Part shown: positions 6,371 through 14,411 of the stretch, in pieces | Position numbering within the stretch: the stretch's first letter is position 1 | Layout of the letters: the number at the start of each line of letters is the position of its first letter | NCBI GenBank assembly: GCA_046732895.1 | Contig: JBKPNZ010000034.1 | Coordinates: forward strand, 1 to 17,417 | Direction: 5' to 3' | Source: JBKPNZ01 sp046732895 | GTDB lineage: Bacteria; Actinomycetota; Thermoleophilia; Solirubrobacterales; 70-9 | Length of the DNA: 17,417 nt | The notes under the pieces: model-generated | What the model was told of the DNA's origin: nothing | Database searches by the model: none | The model's input: only the letters and a program-made list of their open reading frames with translations | Made by a program: the position numbers and the translations under genes

Positions 6371-6858
6371 CGGCTTCCTCCTTGGTCCTGGATCGATGCA
6401 CGGAGGCGCTTGAGGCCCTCGTGCACGCTGCGCCTGGCGGCTTCTTGGGAGCAATCCAAGGCCTCGGCGATGCCGGCGTAGTCGAGGTCGGCGGCGTAGC
6501 GAAGCGCCACGGCGCCGCGTTGCTTTGGGGGCAGCGCAGCCACGGCTTGCCACAACTCCGGGTCGCCGCCGCCGACGTCGTCATGGACCGGCTGCTCCGG
6601 CAGCTCATCCCGCGGCTCGGGGCGGCGCTTGCGGGCGCGATGGTGATCGATCGCCTTGTGGCGAGCAATCGTCATCACCCATGCGCGCGGGTTGGTGCCG
6701 TCCATCCGGTCGTAGGCCCGCATCGCGGAGATGAAGGTCTCCTGGAACGCGTCGTCGGCCTCGCTTGGGCCGACCATCGCGCGCAGGAATCCCATCACCG
6801 CCGTGCGGTGCTCATCGACGAACGTCTGGAACGGTGGCAGCGCCTGTGTCCTTGTCAT
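6367..6858 (-). CDS. ECF-type RNA polymerase sigma-70 factor coupled to the alkyltransferase
   Basis: The protein is 163 residues. Region 2 (about 8-78) has FQTFVDEHRTAVMGFLRAMV, the core-binding helix SEADDAFQETFISAMRAYDR and RAWVMTIARHKAIDHHRARK. Region 4 (about 100-155) has WQAVAALPPKQRGAVALRYA, the helix-turn-helix LDYAGIAEALDCSQEAARRS and VHEGLKRLR. There is no region 3 and no anti-sigma gene. The only partner is the alkyltransferase, which it overlaps by 4 bases, so the likely role is control of alkylation-damage repair. The divergent neighbour is a small secreted protein, with 78 bp between the starts. That gap contains TGAAAC and CGTG 17 bases apart on the plus strand, loosely like an ECF promoter, but the match is weak. 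Confidence 0.94.
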   Translation of the reverse strand: MTRTQALPPFQTFVDEHRTAVMGFLRAMVGPSEADDAFQETFISAMRAYDRMDGTNPRAWVMTIARHKAIDHHRARKRRPEPRDELPEQPVHDDVGGGDPELWQAVAALPPKQRGAVALRYAADLDYAGIAEALDCSQEAARRSVHEGLKRLRASIQDQGGSR

Positions 6859-6936
6859 TGCTCGTTCGAGGGTGAAACGTGCCGAAAGACCACGACGTGA
6901 GAATAGGATCGGCGCCCCCTACGAAGGAGGCATCAG

Positions 6937-7371
6937 GTGGGACTCAAGAGGCTGCTGCTCTGCGCTGCCGTGCTCGCGGCCGTCGCGCTCGGGGCGTTTG
7001 CGGCAACCGGCTTCGGGCTCGGTGGAGACTCGAGCACGTCGGTCACGACCGCGACCGTGAAGACGCACGCCGTCAAGGCACCGCCCGCCGGCGCGCCGGC
7101 GATCGGCAAGCGCCGGGCGAGCCTGTTCAAGATCACCTACCGGTCAACCGACCCGACCTCGGTGTCCGCCGGCCTCAACACCGTCACGGTCAAGTCGTGC
7201 CCGAAGGGCGCCGGTGTGCTCAACGGCTGGTTCCACCGAACCGGCATCGCCCCGGGAGGCGTGTTCGCACTGGGCGGCACCCCGAACGGCCTGCGCAAAT
7301 GGGACCTGGTGTTTACCAACAACAACGGGACGCCGGTCAACGTCAAGTTCGGGATCATCTGCATCAACTAG
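6937..7371 (+). CDS. Small secreted or membrane-anchored hypothetical protein
   Basis: The start is GTG 6937, with a strong GAAGGAGG ribosome binding site at 6923-6930 and a 6-base spacer. The protein is 144 residues. Residues 1-23 (MGLKRLLLCAAVLAAVALGA and following) form a signal peptide or signal anchor. A Thr/Ser/Ala/Pro linker runs to about residue 58. The remainder, from LFKITYRSTDP, is a beta-rich domain with two cysteines (in KSCPKG and at the end IICIN) that could form a disulfide. No family is recognised. It is divergent from the sigma/alkyltransferase pair and might share its regulatory region. A cluster of inverted repeats follows the stop. Confidence 0.8.
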   Translation: MGLKRLLLCAAVLAAVALGAFAATGFGLGGDSSTSVTTATVKTHAVKAPPAGAPAIGKRRASLFKITYRSTDPTSVSAGLNTVTVKSCPKGAGVLNGWFHRTGIAPGGVFALGGTPNGLRKWDLVFTNNNGTPVNVKFGIICIN

Positions 7372-7381
7372 GGGGCCGGAG

Positions 7382-7432
7382 CACCGATGGTCGCGTTAAC
7401 GCGTCAATGCCGCGTTTTCTCGACCATCGGTG
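7382..7432. terminator. 12-bp perfect inverted repeat with a palindromic loop after the secreted protein gene
   Basis: CACCGATGGTCG (7382-7393) and CGACCATCGGTG (7421-7432) are perfect complements around a 27-base loop. The palindrome CGCGTTAACGCG (7392-7403) overlaps the left arm and loop, so two folds compete. It lies 10 bases after the stop and may be a terminator or a protein-binding site. Confidence 0.5.
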
Positions 7433-7448
7433 AAATCGGTGGAGCGCT

Positions 7449-7485
7449 TTGCACGTAGCGACGACGTTGACGTCAATACGTGCAA
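7449..7485. repeat. Inverted repeat enclosing a second palindrome in the convergent intergenic region
   Basis: TTGCACGTA (7449-7457) and TACGTGCAA (7477-7485) are perfect complements. Between them lies the 10-bp palindrome TTGACGTCAA (7467-7476). It sits between the hairpins belonging to the two converging genes. The function is unknown. Confidence 0.55.
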
Positions 7486-7491
7486 GACGGT

Positions 7492-7507
7492 GCGTCGGGA
7501 GCGACGC
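7492..7507 (-). terminator. Hairpin downstream of the DUF2182 gene
   Basis: GCGTCG (7492-7497) and CGACGC (7502-7507) form a 6-bp stem with a 4-base loop, 20 bases beyond the DUF2182 stop on the minus strand. Confidence 0.45.
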
Positions 7508-7527
7508 CCGCGCTCGGCCCGCCTCCC

Positions 7528-8463
7528 TCAGTGCCCGTTGTTGTGCATCGAACCGCCCTGCTTCATCGAGCCGCCCTGCTTCATCGACCCGCCCTGATCC
7601 ATCGAGCCCTCATCCATCGCCCCCTCCGTCCCCATGCTCATCGCCCCGTGCGAGCCGGGAATCGTGAGGCCCGGAACATCACGCGGTGCGACCGCGACCC
7701 AGACGGCAAGGCCAGCGAGGGCGGCGGCGACCCCATAGGTGGCGACCCACCGCCAGGGCAGGAGCTTCTCGACGGCGATGAAGGCGGCGATCAACACCAT
7801 CCAGCCGACGCTCATCACGCCGAGAGCGAAGAGGGCCGCCATCAATGCCCAGCAGCAGCCGACGCACCACGCACCGTGCACCATCCCCATCCGCAGCGCG
7901 CCACCGAGGCCGTCGCGCCAGTTCTCGATTATGAACCCGAGGGGTCCCCGGCAACGGCGCAGGCAGGCGTACTTCATCGGCGTGATCTGGTAGACGGCGG
8001 CCACCAGCAGAACACACGCCGCCACGTAGCGACCGGCCCGTTCCCAGGAGAGCCATTCGATGTCGGCGGCACGGAGGCTCTGGAAGATGACGTACGCGGC
8101 CAGACCGACCAGCGTCCAGGTGACCAGGTAACCGGCCACGAACAGGGTCGTCGCTCCGGCCGGCGCCGACTTGCCCGCCTCGCGCCGGCGCCGCTGCAGC
8201 ACAGAGTAGACCGAGACCATCGGCGCGATCGACGGGAACATCATCGCGGCCATCATCACCACCCACGCCGTGACGTAGAACCCGAACGAGCCGAGGTCCG
8301 TGCCCGGCCCACCGTCCATCCCGTCCATGCGGCGGTCCGTGACCAGCCACGCGACCAAGGCGAGCAGGACCAGGCCGAAGACCAGGCCCAGCTGGATCGG
8401 CGGTGGTGTCGCCGACCGCGCCCCGCGTCGTCTTGCCGCACCCTGTCCTGCGACGGCCTCCAC
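7528..8463 (-). CDS. DUF2182 integral membrane protein with a Met-rich C-terminal tail
   Basis: The protein is 311 residues with about seven hydrophobic helices. Family landmarks are AWVVMMAAMMFPSIAPM (66-82), TPMKYACLRRCRGPLGF (161-177) and MGMVHGAWCVGCCWALM (192-208). The paired Met residues, Cys167/Cys171 and His196/Cys200/Cys203/Cys204 look like metal ligands, and the family is described as predicted metal-binding. Residues 271-311 form a hydrophilic tail with Met at 275, 277, 283, 288, 294, 300 and 306 and His at 307 and 311, built on a six-residue repeat. Such Met spacing suits Cu(I) or Ag(I) binding. GTG 8463 starts 2 bases after the DUF1326 stop and has a GAGGG ribosome binding site, so the two are coupled. 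Metal identity and transport direction are inference. Confidence 0.9.
   Translation of the reverse strand: MEAVAGQGAARRRGARSATPPPIQLGLVFGLVLLALVAWLVTDRRMDGMDGGPGTDLGSFGFYVTAWVVMMAAMMFPSIAPMVSVYSVLQRRRREAGKSAPAGATTLFVAGYLVTWTLVGLAAYVIFQSLRAADIEWLSWERAGRYVAACVLLVAAVYQITPMKYACLRRCRGPLGFIIENWRDGLGGALRMGMVHGAWCVGCCWALMAALFALGVMSVGWMVLIAAFIAVEKLLPWRWVATYGVAAALAGLAVWVAVAPRDVPGLTIPGSHGAMSMGTEGAMDEGSMDQGGSMKQGGSMKQGGSMHNNGH
7549..7602. repeat. Three 18-bp tandem repeats encoding the Met-Gln-Gly-Gly tail
   Basis: Copies at 7549-7566, 7567-7584 and 7585-7602 share the core CCGCCCTG and differ at one to three bases. A related 15-base unit follows at 7603-7617. On the minus strand each copy encodes M(K/D)QGGS. 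Copy number could vary by slippage and change the number of metal-binding Met residues. Confidence 0.85.
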
Positions 8464-8465
8464 GC

Positions 8466-9116
8466 TCAGCCCTCAGTCGATGAGTACTCGAACGTGGACT
8501 CGTACCCGCACACGTCCTCCAGCTCGTACCCGAGCGGCTCCGCCTCCACACGCAGCTCCTCGGCAACGATCTCGGTCCCCTCGCGATCGTGTCCGGGAAT
8601 GACGCAGGTGACGGTTCCCTGATCGGCGAAGGGCTCGCGTACGCGCACGGTCACCTCGCCCCCGGCCCGGAACCAGCCACGGCCCGGAGTGTGGTCGATC
8701 TCGATACGAGCCGGATGAACGCCGAGGAGCTCGCTCTCCTTCCAGACCCAGGGGAAATGCTCCGCGACCGTGCCGCCCAGCTGCCCCGTGAGGATCTGCG
8801 TGATCGCAACGCGCTGGGGCTCGCTGCCCTCTTCGTCGATGTAGAGATGGAAGCTCCACGGCGAGCCGGGCTCGTCATCGTGGTAGCGGGTCGCCATCAC
8901 CGCGGCGAGTCCGGCCAGGTCGACCCCTCCCGCGCGACCCTCCTGAATCCGCCACGAGAGCGCGCCGAGGCACTCGCCGTAAGTCGAGCGCCCGCCCTTG
9001 CGCCCATCGACGGCGCGACACGGGCAGATCGGATCGCAGTTGCACGCCTCCAGGTAGGTGCCCGAGATCTTCCACGGCTCAAAGGGGGAATCCCCGGTGT
9101 GTGCCCCCGCGGTCAA
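8466..9116 (-). CDS. DUF1326 domain protein with a Cys cluster
   Basis: The protein is 216 residues. After about 14 residues it reads WKISGTYLEACNCDPICPC, giving Cys25, Cys27, Cys31 and Cys33, with a further YGECLGALSW Cys at 49. This cysteine cluster and the following SWRI, HLYIDE and DHTPGRG segments are DUF1326 landmarks. The rest is beta-rich and there is no membrane helix. I place the start at TTG 9116. It overlaps the upstream TGA as TTGA, and a GAGGAG ribosome binding site lies 6 bases before it; no ATG or GTG lies between that point and the Trp that starts the domain. The gene sits in a three-gene unit with DUF2283-like and DUF2182 proteins. It probably binds metal as a soluble partner of the membrane protein, but the family's biochemistry is not established. 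Confidence 0.88.
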   Translation of the reverse strand: MTAGAHTGDSPFEPWKISGTYLEACNCDPICPCRAVDGRKGGRSTYGECLGALSWRIQEGRAGGVDLAGLAAVMATRYHDDEPGSPWSFHLYIDEEGSEPQRVAITQILTGQLGGTVAEHFPWVWKESELLGVHPARIEIDHTPGRGWFRAGGEVTVRVREPFADQGTVTCVIPGHDREGTEIVAEELRVEAEPLGYELEDVCGYESTFEYSSTEG

Positions 9117-9391
9117 TCCGCGCTCCTCATCACCGTCTCGGCGCCCTGCACCCGCACGCGATCGCCGGACGGCAGGCTGACGTACACGCCGCCCTCCCGC
9201 TCCAGCTGCGCCCGTGGGCCGACGAGGATCATGCCGGCGAATCGACCCCGCTCGTCGAAGCGCAGGACGTGGCGTTCGGGCGTCTCCCGGCGCTCCCCGG
9301 AGGGCGGCGAGGTGATCGCGGCGTAGAGGACGTCGCTCGGCGGGTCGTACGTCACGTGGGAGAACGTATACGGGCCGGCGCGAAGGCTCAT
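9113..9391 (-). CDS. DUF2283-like small protein
   Basis: The protein is 92 residues from ATG 9391. FSHVTYDPPSDVLYAAI near the N-terminus and HVLRFDERGRFAGMILVGPR in the middle match the DUF2283 plan, in which a YDPExDxLY strand pair is followed by a Y/F-D-E-x-G-x-hhGhEIL hairpin. The end, GVYVSLPSGDRVRVQGAE, is a further beta hairpin. It is a small beta protein of unknown activity. An alternative start at ATG 9463 has a better ribosome binding site (GAGG) but adds 24 Arg-rich residues not typical of the family, so the choice is uncertain. Its TGA overlaps the TTG of the DUF1326 gene. It is the first gene of the unit and is divergent from the metalloprotease gene. Confidence 0.7.
   Translation of the reverse strand: MSLRAGPYTFSHVTYDPPSDVLYAAITSPPSGERRETPERHVLRFDERGRFAGMILVGPRAQLEREGGVYVSLPSGDRVRVQGAETVMRSAD
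9123..9128 (-). promoter_or_regulatory. Ribosome binding site that fixes the TTG start of the DUF1326 gene
   Basis: On the minus strand this reads GAGGAG, 6 bases before TTG 9116 and inside the 3' end of the preceding gene. It supports a coupled, non-ATG start. Confidence 0.7.
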
Positions 9392-9528
9392 GTACCCAGT
9401 CTTGCGAATGCGCGATTTGTGCCCCGCGCGGCCTCTGGCCAAGTACCAAAGGACGGTGAACATGCCACCTCGTCCATGTCGGGGTGCATCCCGTTTTGGC
9501 AACCCTCCCGGGTGCCGAACATTGCTAT

Positions 9529-10490
9529 ATGCGCCTCTGCCGTGCGAGTTTTGGACGCAGGCTGACTCTGGTGGTCAGCCTCGCCGCTGCCTGCGCAGGC
9601 GCCGTCTCAGCGAGCGCACAGGCCGCCGGCGAAGCGCCCATGCCCTGCGGCAACAGCAAGGTTGGCTCGCTCGAAACCGGTGACGTCGTCGCCGACGACG
9701 GGATGGCCGTCGCCGTACCGAAGCCCGGAGTCTCGGTCACCGGCGAAGAGATGCTTCCCGATGGCGATCGCGAACTCCGCGTGACGACGACTCCCGGCGG
9801 ACGCGTCGAGGTCGATGGCTGCGGCCCCGACACCGACGCGGACGCGGACGCCGCGACCAAGGGAACCACGGCAGCCAAGGGCGGCGGCGTCTGTTCCGAC
9901 TCGGCGCACAGCCTCTACGGCTATCACTGGGTGGTCCCGTTCACCTGGGGCTTCAACTCGGCGACAACCCCCCACGCCTTCTCGCGCCGATCCGCCGAGA
10001 CGGCGCTGCTCAAGGCAACCCGCGCGATCACGAGCGCCCGCTCGAACTGCTCACTGCTCGACCTGATCGAAGCGCACTCGGTCTACTCCGGGCGCACCGG
10101 TCGCAGGGCGAACATGAGCACCAACCACGGGGTCGTCACGTGCTCCGGCGGCGGCGATGGCGTCAGCGTCACCGACTTCGGCAGGCTCGACGGAGCACTT
10201 GCCCGGACCTGCACCTGGTCGACCAACGTCGTCGGCCCGGACGTCGCGAGCCAGTCCGACATGCGCTTCAACACGAAGTACCACTGGACGACGCACCCCT
10301 CCTCCCGTCACTGCCGCCGCGCCTACAGCGTCCGCGCGGTTGCAACCCACGAGCGCGGGCACACGTTCGGCCTCGGACACGTCTCGGAAGGCAAGCACGG
10401 CGAGCTGACCATGAGCACCCTCCTCAACGGAGCCTGCGAGGACAGCGAGTCGACGCTCGGCCTCGGCGACGTTCGCGGCCTGCAGTCGCT

Positions 10491-10497
<7 letters not shown>
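9529..10497 (+). CDS. Secreted metzincin (matrixin-like) zinc metalloprotease
   Basis: The protein is 322 residues. Residues 1-32 are a signal peptide (Arg-rich start, LTLVVSLAAACAGAV core, SASAQA cleavage region). VATHERGHTFGLGH (271-284) holds the zinc site HExxHxxGxxH, with His274, His278, His284 and catalytic Glu275. LTMS (293-296) fits the Met-turn. These features place it in the metzincin clan, close to M10 matrixins. Residues 33-98 are a beta-rich N-terminal region that could be a propeptide, followed by an Asp/Ala spacer at 101-109 and Cys-rich catalytic sequence with about eight further cysteines. I chose ATG 9529 because it gives a clean signal peptide; ATG 9484 is in frame and possible. 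No clear ribosome binding site is seen. Its stop lies 4 bases past the converging pgi stop, a 7-bp overlap. Confidence 0.85.
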
Positions 10498-12140
<1,643 letters not shown>

Positions 12141-12147
12141 GGGAGGG

Positions 12148-13230
12148 TCAGCTCGCCGCGGTGAGCTTCTCGGCCTCGGAGCCGATCGAGCCGAGCATGT
12201 CGCGCCAGGAATTCACGAATGCATCCGCTCCCTCGCCCTGTAGGCGCTCGGCGAGCTCGTCGACGTCGATCCCAGCGTCCGTGTAGCGGGCCAGAAGCTC
12301 CTCGGCGTCGCCGCCGTCGTCGGGAAGCGGATCCCCAACCTCGCCGTGATCGGCGAAGGCAAGCAGCGTCTTGTCGGGCATCGTGTTGATGGTGTCCGGC
12401 GCCACCAGCCCCTCCACGTAGAGGGTGTCCGAGGCGTCCGGATCCTTGGTCCCGGTGCTCGCCCACAGCAGGCGCTGCGGGCGCGCGCCCTTGTCCGCGA
12501 GCGAGCGCCAGCGCTCCGAGCCGAGCAGCTCGCGATACGCGCGGTAGGTCCGCTTGCCGATCGCGATGCCGAGGCCATTGCGGAGCTCCTCAGGCGCCTC
12601 CTCGGAGATCGCCACGTCCCAGCGGCTCACGAACAGCGAGGCGACCGAGGGGACGTGCGGATCGAGGCCGGCCTCAAGGCGCCGCTCGATCCCGCGCATG
12701 TACGCGTCGGCGGCGCCGAGGTAATGCTCGCGGGAGAACAGCAGCGTGACGTTGATCGGGACGCCCGCGAAGATCGACTCCTCGATCGCCGTGCGCCCGT
12801 TATCGGTGCCGGGGATCTTGATGAAGACGTTCTCGGGGGTGCGGCCGTGGAGCTCTGCCGCCTGCTCGATGGTCGGCTCGGGCTCGTAGGCGAGGAGCGG
12901 TGAGACCTCGAGCGACACCCAGCCGTCGAGGCGTTCCGTGCGCCTGTGCACCGGGGCGAAGAGCTCCGCAGCCCGGCTCAGATCGGTGATGGCGATCTCG
13001 AAGAATGCGTCGTCGCCCTCGAGGCCACGGTTGCGAAGCTCGATGAGCTGCTCGTCGTACGCGTGTCCCTGGCTGATCGCCTTGTCGAAGATCGTGGGAT
13101 TCGAGGTCAGGCCGGTGATCGACAGCTCCGAGATGTAGCGCTCGAGCGTGCCCTCGTTGAGCATGTCGCGCGTGATGTTGTCGAGCCACAGGCTCTGACC
13201 GAGCTCGTGAAGTTGTTGGGTTGGGTTCAT
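12148..13230 (-). CDS. tal: Transaldolase
   Basis: The protein is 360 residues, the length of the bacterial/actinobacterial transaldolase class. It moves a dihydroxyacetone unit between sugar phosphates in the non-oxidative pentose phosphate branch. SLWLDNITRDML (13-24), ITGLTSNPTIFDKAI (38-52), SLEVSPLLAYE (106-116) and FIKIPGTDNG (136-145) with Schiff-base Lys138 are present, followed by INVTLLFSREHY and LLWASTGTKDP. The ATG at 13230 has an AAGGAG ribosome binding site. It lies 48 bases after gnd and 7 bases before pgi, so the three genes form one operon. No fusion to phosphoglucose isomerase exists here, although such fusions are known in other bacteria. Confidence 0.97.
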   Translation of the reverse strand: MNPTQQLHELGQSLWLDNITRDMLNEGTLERYISELSITGLTSNPTIFDKAISQGHAYDEQLIELRNRGLEGDDAFFEIAITDLSRAAELFAPVHRRTERLDGWVSLEVSPLLAYEPEPTIEQAAELHGRTPENVFIKIPGTDNGRTAIEESIFAGVPINVTLLFSREHYLGAADAYMRGIERRLEAGLDPHVPSVASLFVSRWDVAISEEAPEELRNGLGIAIGKRTYRAYRELLGSERWRSLADKGARPQRLLWASTGTKDPDASDTLYVEGLVAPDTINTMPDKTLLAFADHGEVGDPLPDDGGDAEELLARYTDAGIDVDELAERLQGEGADAFVNSWRDMLGSIGSEAEKLTAAS

Positions 13231-13278
13231 CGGATCAGCTCCTTTTCAGTCTCATACCCGTAAGGGACGGGCTCGCAC

Positions 13279-14307
13279 TCACGCACGCTTCTCCACGTGG
13301 CCACCGAACTGCTTTCGCATCGCGGAGAGGACCTTGTCGGCGTAGTCGTCGAGATCTCGTGACGAGAAGCGCTCGTACAGCGCCGAGCTGAGCACGGGCG
13401 CCGGCACCCCTTCCTCGATCGCGGCCACCGACGTCCATCGCCCCTCGCCCGAGTCCGAGACGCGACCGGCGAAGTCCGAGAGGTCCGGTGACTCCATGAG
13501 CGACGCCGCGGTGAGATCGAGCAGCCACGAGCCGACCACGCTGCCGCGCCGCCAGACCTCGGCGACCTCGGGGATGTCGATGTCGTACTGGTAGTACTCG
13601 GGGTGCTCGAGCGGCGCCGTCTCGGCGTCGGCCTCGCGGGCGGTCTTGCCCGCATTCGCGTTCCGCAGGATGTTCAGGCCTTCGGCGTACGCGGCCATCA
13701 GCCCGTACTCGATGCCGTTGTGGACCATCTTCACGAAGTGACCCGCCCCGTTGGGGCCACAGTGCAGGTAGCCGCGCTCCGAGGGCGTGGGCTCGCCGTC
13801 GCGGCCGGGCGTGCGCGGCGCGGACTCGACCCCCGGTGCCAGGGTGGCGAAGATCGGGTCGAGCCTCGTGACCGCCTCGGCCGGCCCGCCGATCATGAGG
13901 CAATAGCCGCGCTCGAGGCCGAAGACGCCGCCGCTCGTACCGCAGTCGACGTAGTCGATGCCCTGCTCCGCCACCTCGCCGGCGCGGCGGATGTCGTCGC
14001 GGTAGTAGGAGTTGCCGCCGTCGATGATGGCGTCCCCGCGCTCGAGCACGACGGCCACGTCGCGCACGGTGCTCTCGGTGATCTCCCCCGCAGGGACCAT
14101 CACCCAGACCGACCGCGGGGCGGAGAGCTTCTGCGCGAGCTCCGGGAGCGAAGCGGCGCCCTCCGCGCCCTCCTTCTCGAGTGCTGCCACGGCGTCCGGG
14201 TTCACGTCGTAGACGACGCAGCGGTGGCCGTCACGCATCAGGCGGCGAACCATGTTCGCCCCCATCCGGCCGAGGCCCACCATGCCCAGCTCCGACTTCT
14301 CGCTCAC
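13279..14307 (-). CDS. gnd: 6-phosphogluconate dehydrogenase, decarboxylating (short form)
   Basis: The protein is 342 residues. This is the short form found in many actinobacteria and some firmicutes, versus about 470 residues for the long form. It oxidatively decarboxylates 6-phosphogluconate to ribulose 5-phosphate. LGMVGLGRMGANMVRRL (7-23) is the dinucleotide-binding GxGxxG turn; the Asp of VVYDVNP ends strand 2 and suggests preference for NAD over NADP. IIDGGNSYYRDD (94-105), CGTSGGVFGLERGYCLMIGG (122-141) and HCGPNGAGHFVKMVHNGIEY (182-201), with catalytic Lys193 and Asn197, are intact. GTG 14307 has a GGAGGAG ribosome binding site 5 bases upstream. It is the first gene of gnd-tal-pgi and is divergent from zwf across 104 bp that contain a palindromic operator candidate. 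Confidence 0.96.
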   Translation of the reverse strand: MSEKSELGMVGLGRMGANMVRRLMRDGHRCVVYDVNPDAVAALEKEGAEGAASLPELAQKLSAPRSVWVMVPAGEITESTVRDVAVVLERGDAIIDGGNSYYRDDIRRAGEVAEQGIDYVDCGTSGGVFGLERGYCLMIGGPAEAVTRLDPIFATLAPGVESAPRTPGRDGEPTPSERGYLHCGPNGAGHFVKMVHNGIEYGLMAAYAEGLNILRNANAGKTAREADAETAPLEHPEYYQYDIDIPEVAEVWRRGSVVGSWLLDLTAASLMESPDLSDFAGRVSDSGEGRWTSVAAIEEGVPAPVLSSALYERFSSRDLDDYADKVLSAMRKQFGGHVEKRA

Positions 14308-14367
14308 GCCGCTCCTCCGTGCGTTGTCGCCTTCGGTTGCCCTGTCGGCCTGATCCTAGTCGGCCAC

Positions 14368-14393
14368 CCCCGATCAACCCGGGTCGATCGAGG
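14368..14393. promoter_or_regulatory. 26-bp near-palindrome between gnd and zwf, candidate shared operator
   Basis: The site has the 8-bp centre ACCCGGGT (14377-14384), flanked by GATC on both sides (14372-14375 and 14386-14389) and by further pairing bases to 14368 and 14393. Eleven of 13 base pairs are symmetric. It ends directly before TATAGG (14394-14399), a -10-like element 12 bases upstream of the zwf ATG. A repressor or activator here could control both transcripts. Confidence 0.5.
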
Positions 14394-14411
14394 TATAGGC
14401 TGCGGCGCCGG

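Noticed and set aside
6859..6936. ECF promoter (TGAAAC, 17 bases, CGTG) for the secreted protein gene
   Set aside because: The match is weak and the consensus for this sigma group is unknown, so it is mentioned in the sigma entry but not called as a feature.
7549..7617. CRISPR-like array
   Set aside because: The 18-bp units are directly adjacent without spacers and encode a regular peptide repeat in a real gene.
14181..14411. Upstream extension of the zwf frame
   Set aside because: It would run antisense through the 5' end of gnd and add 77 Arg/Ser-rich residues before the normal zwf N-terminus.
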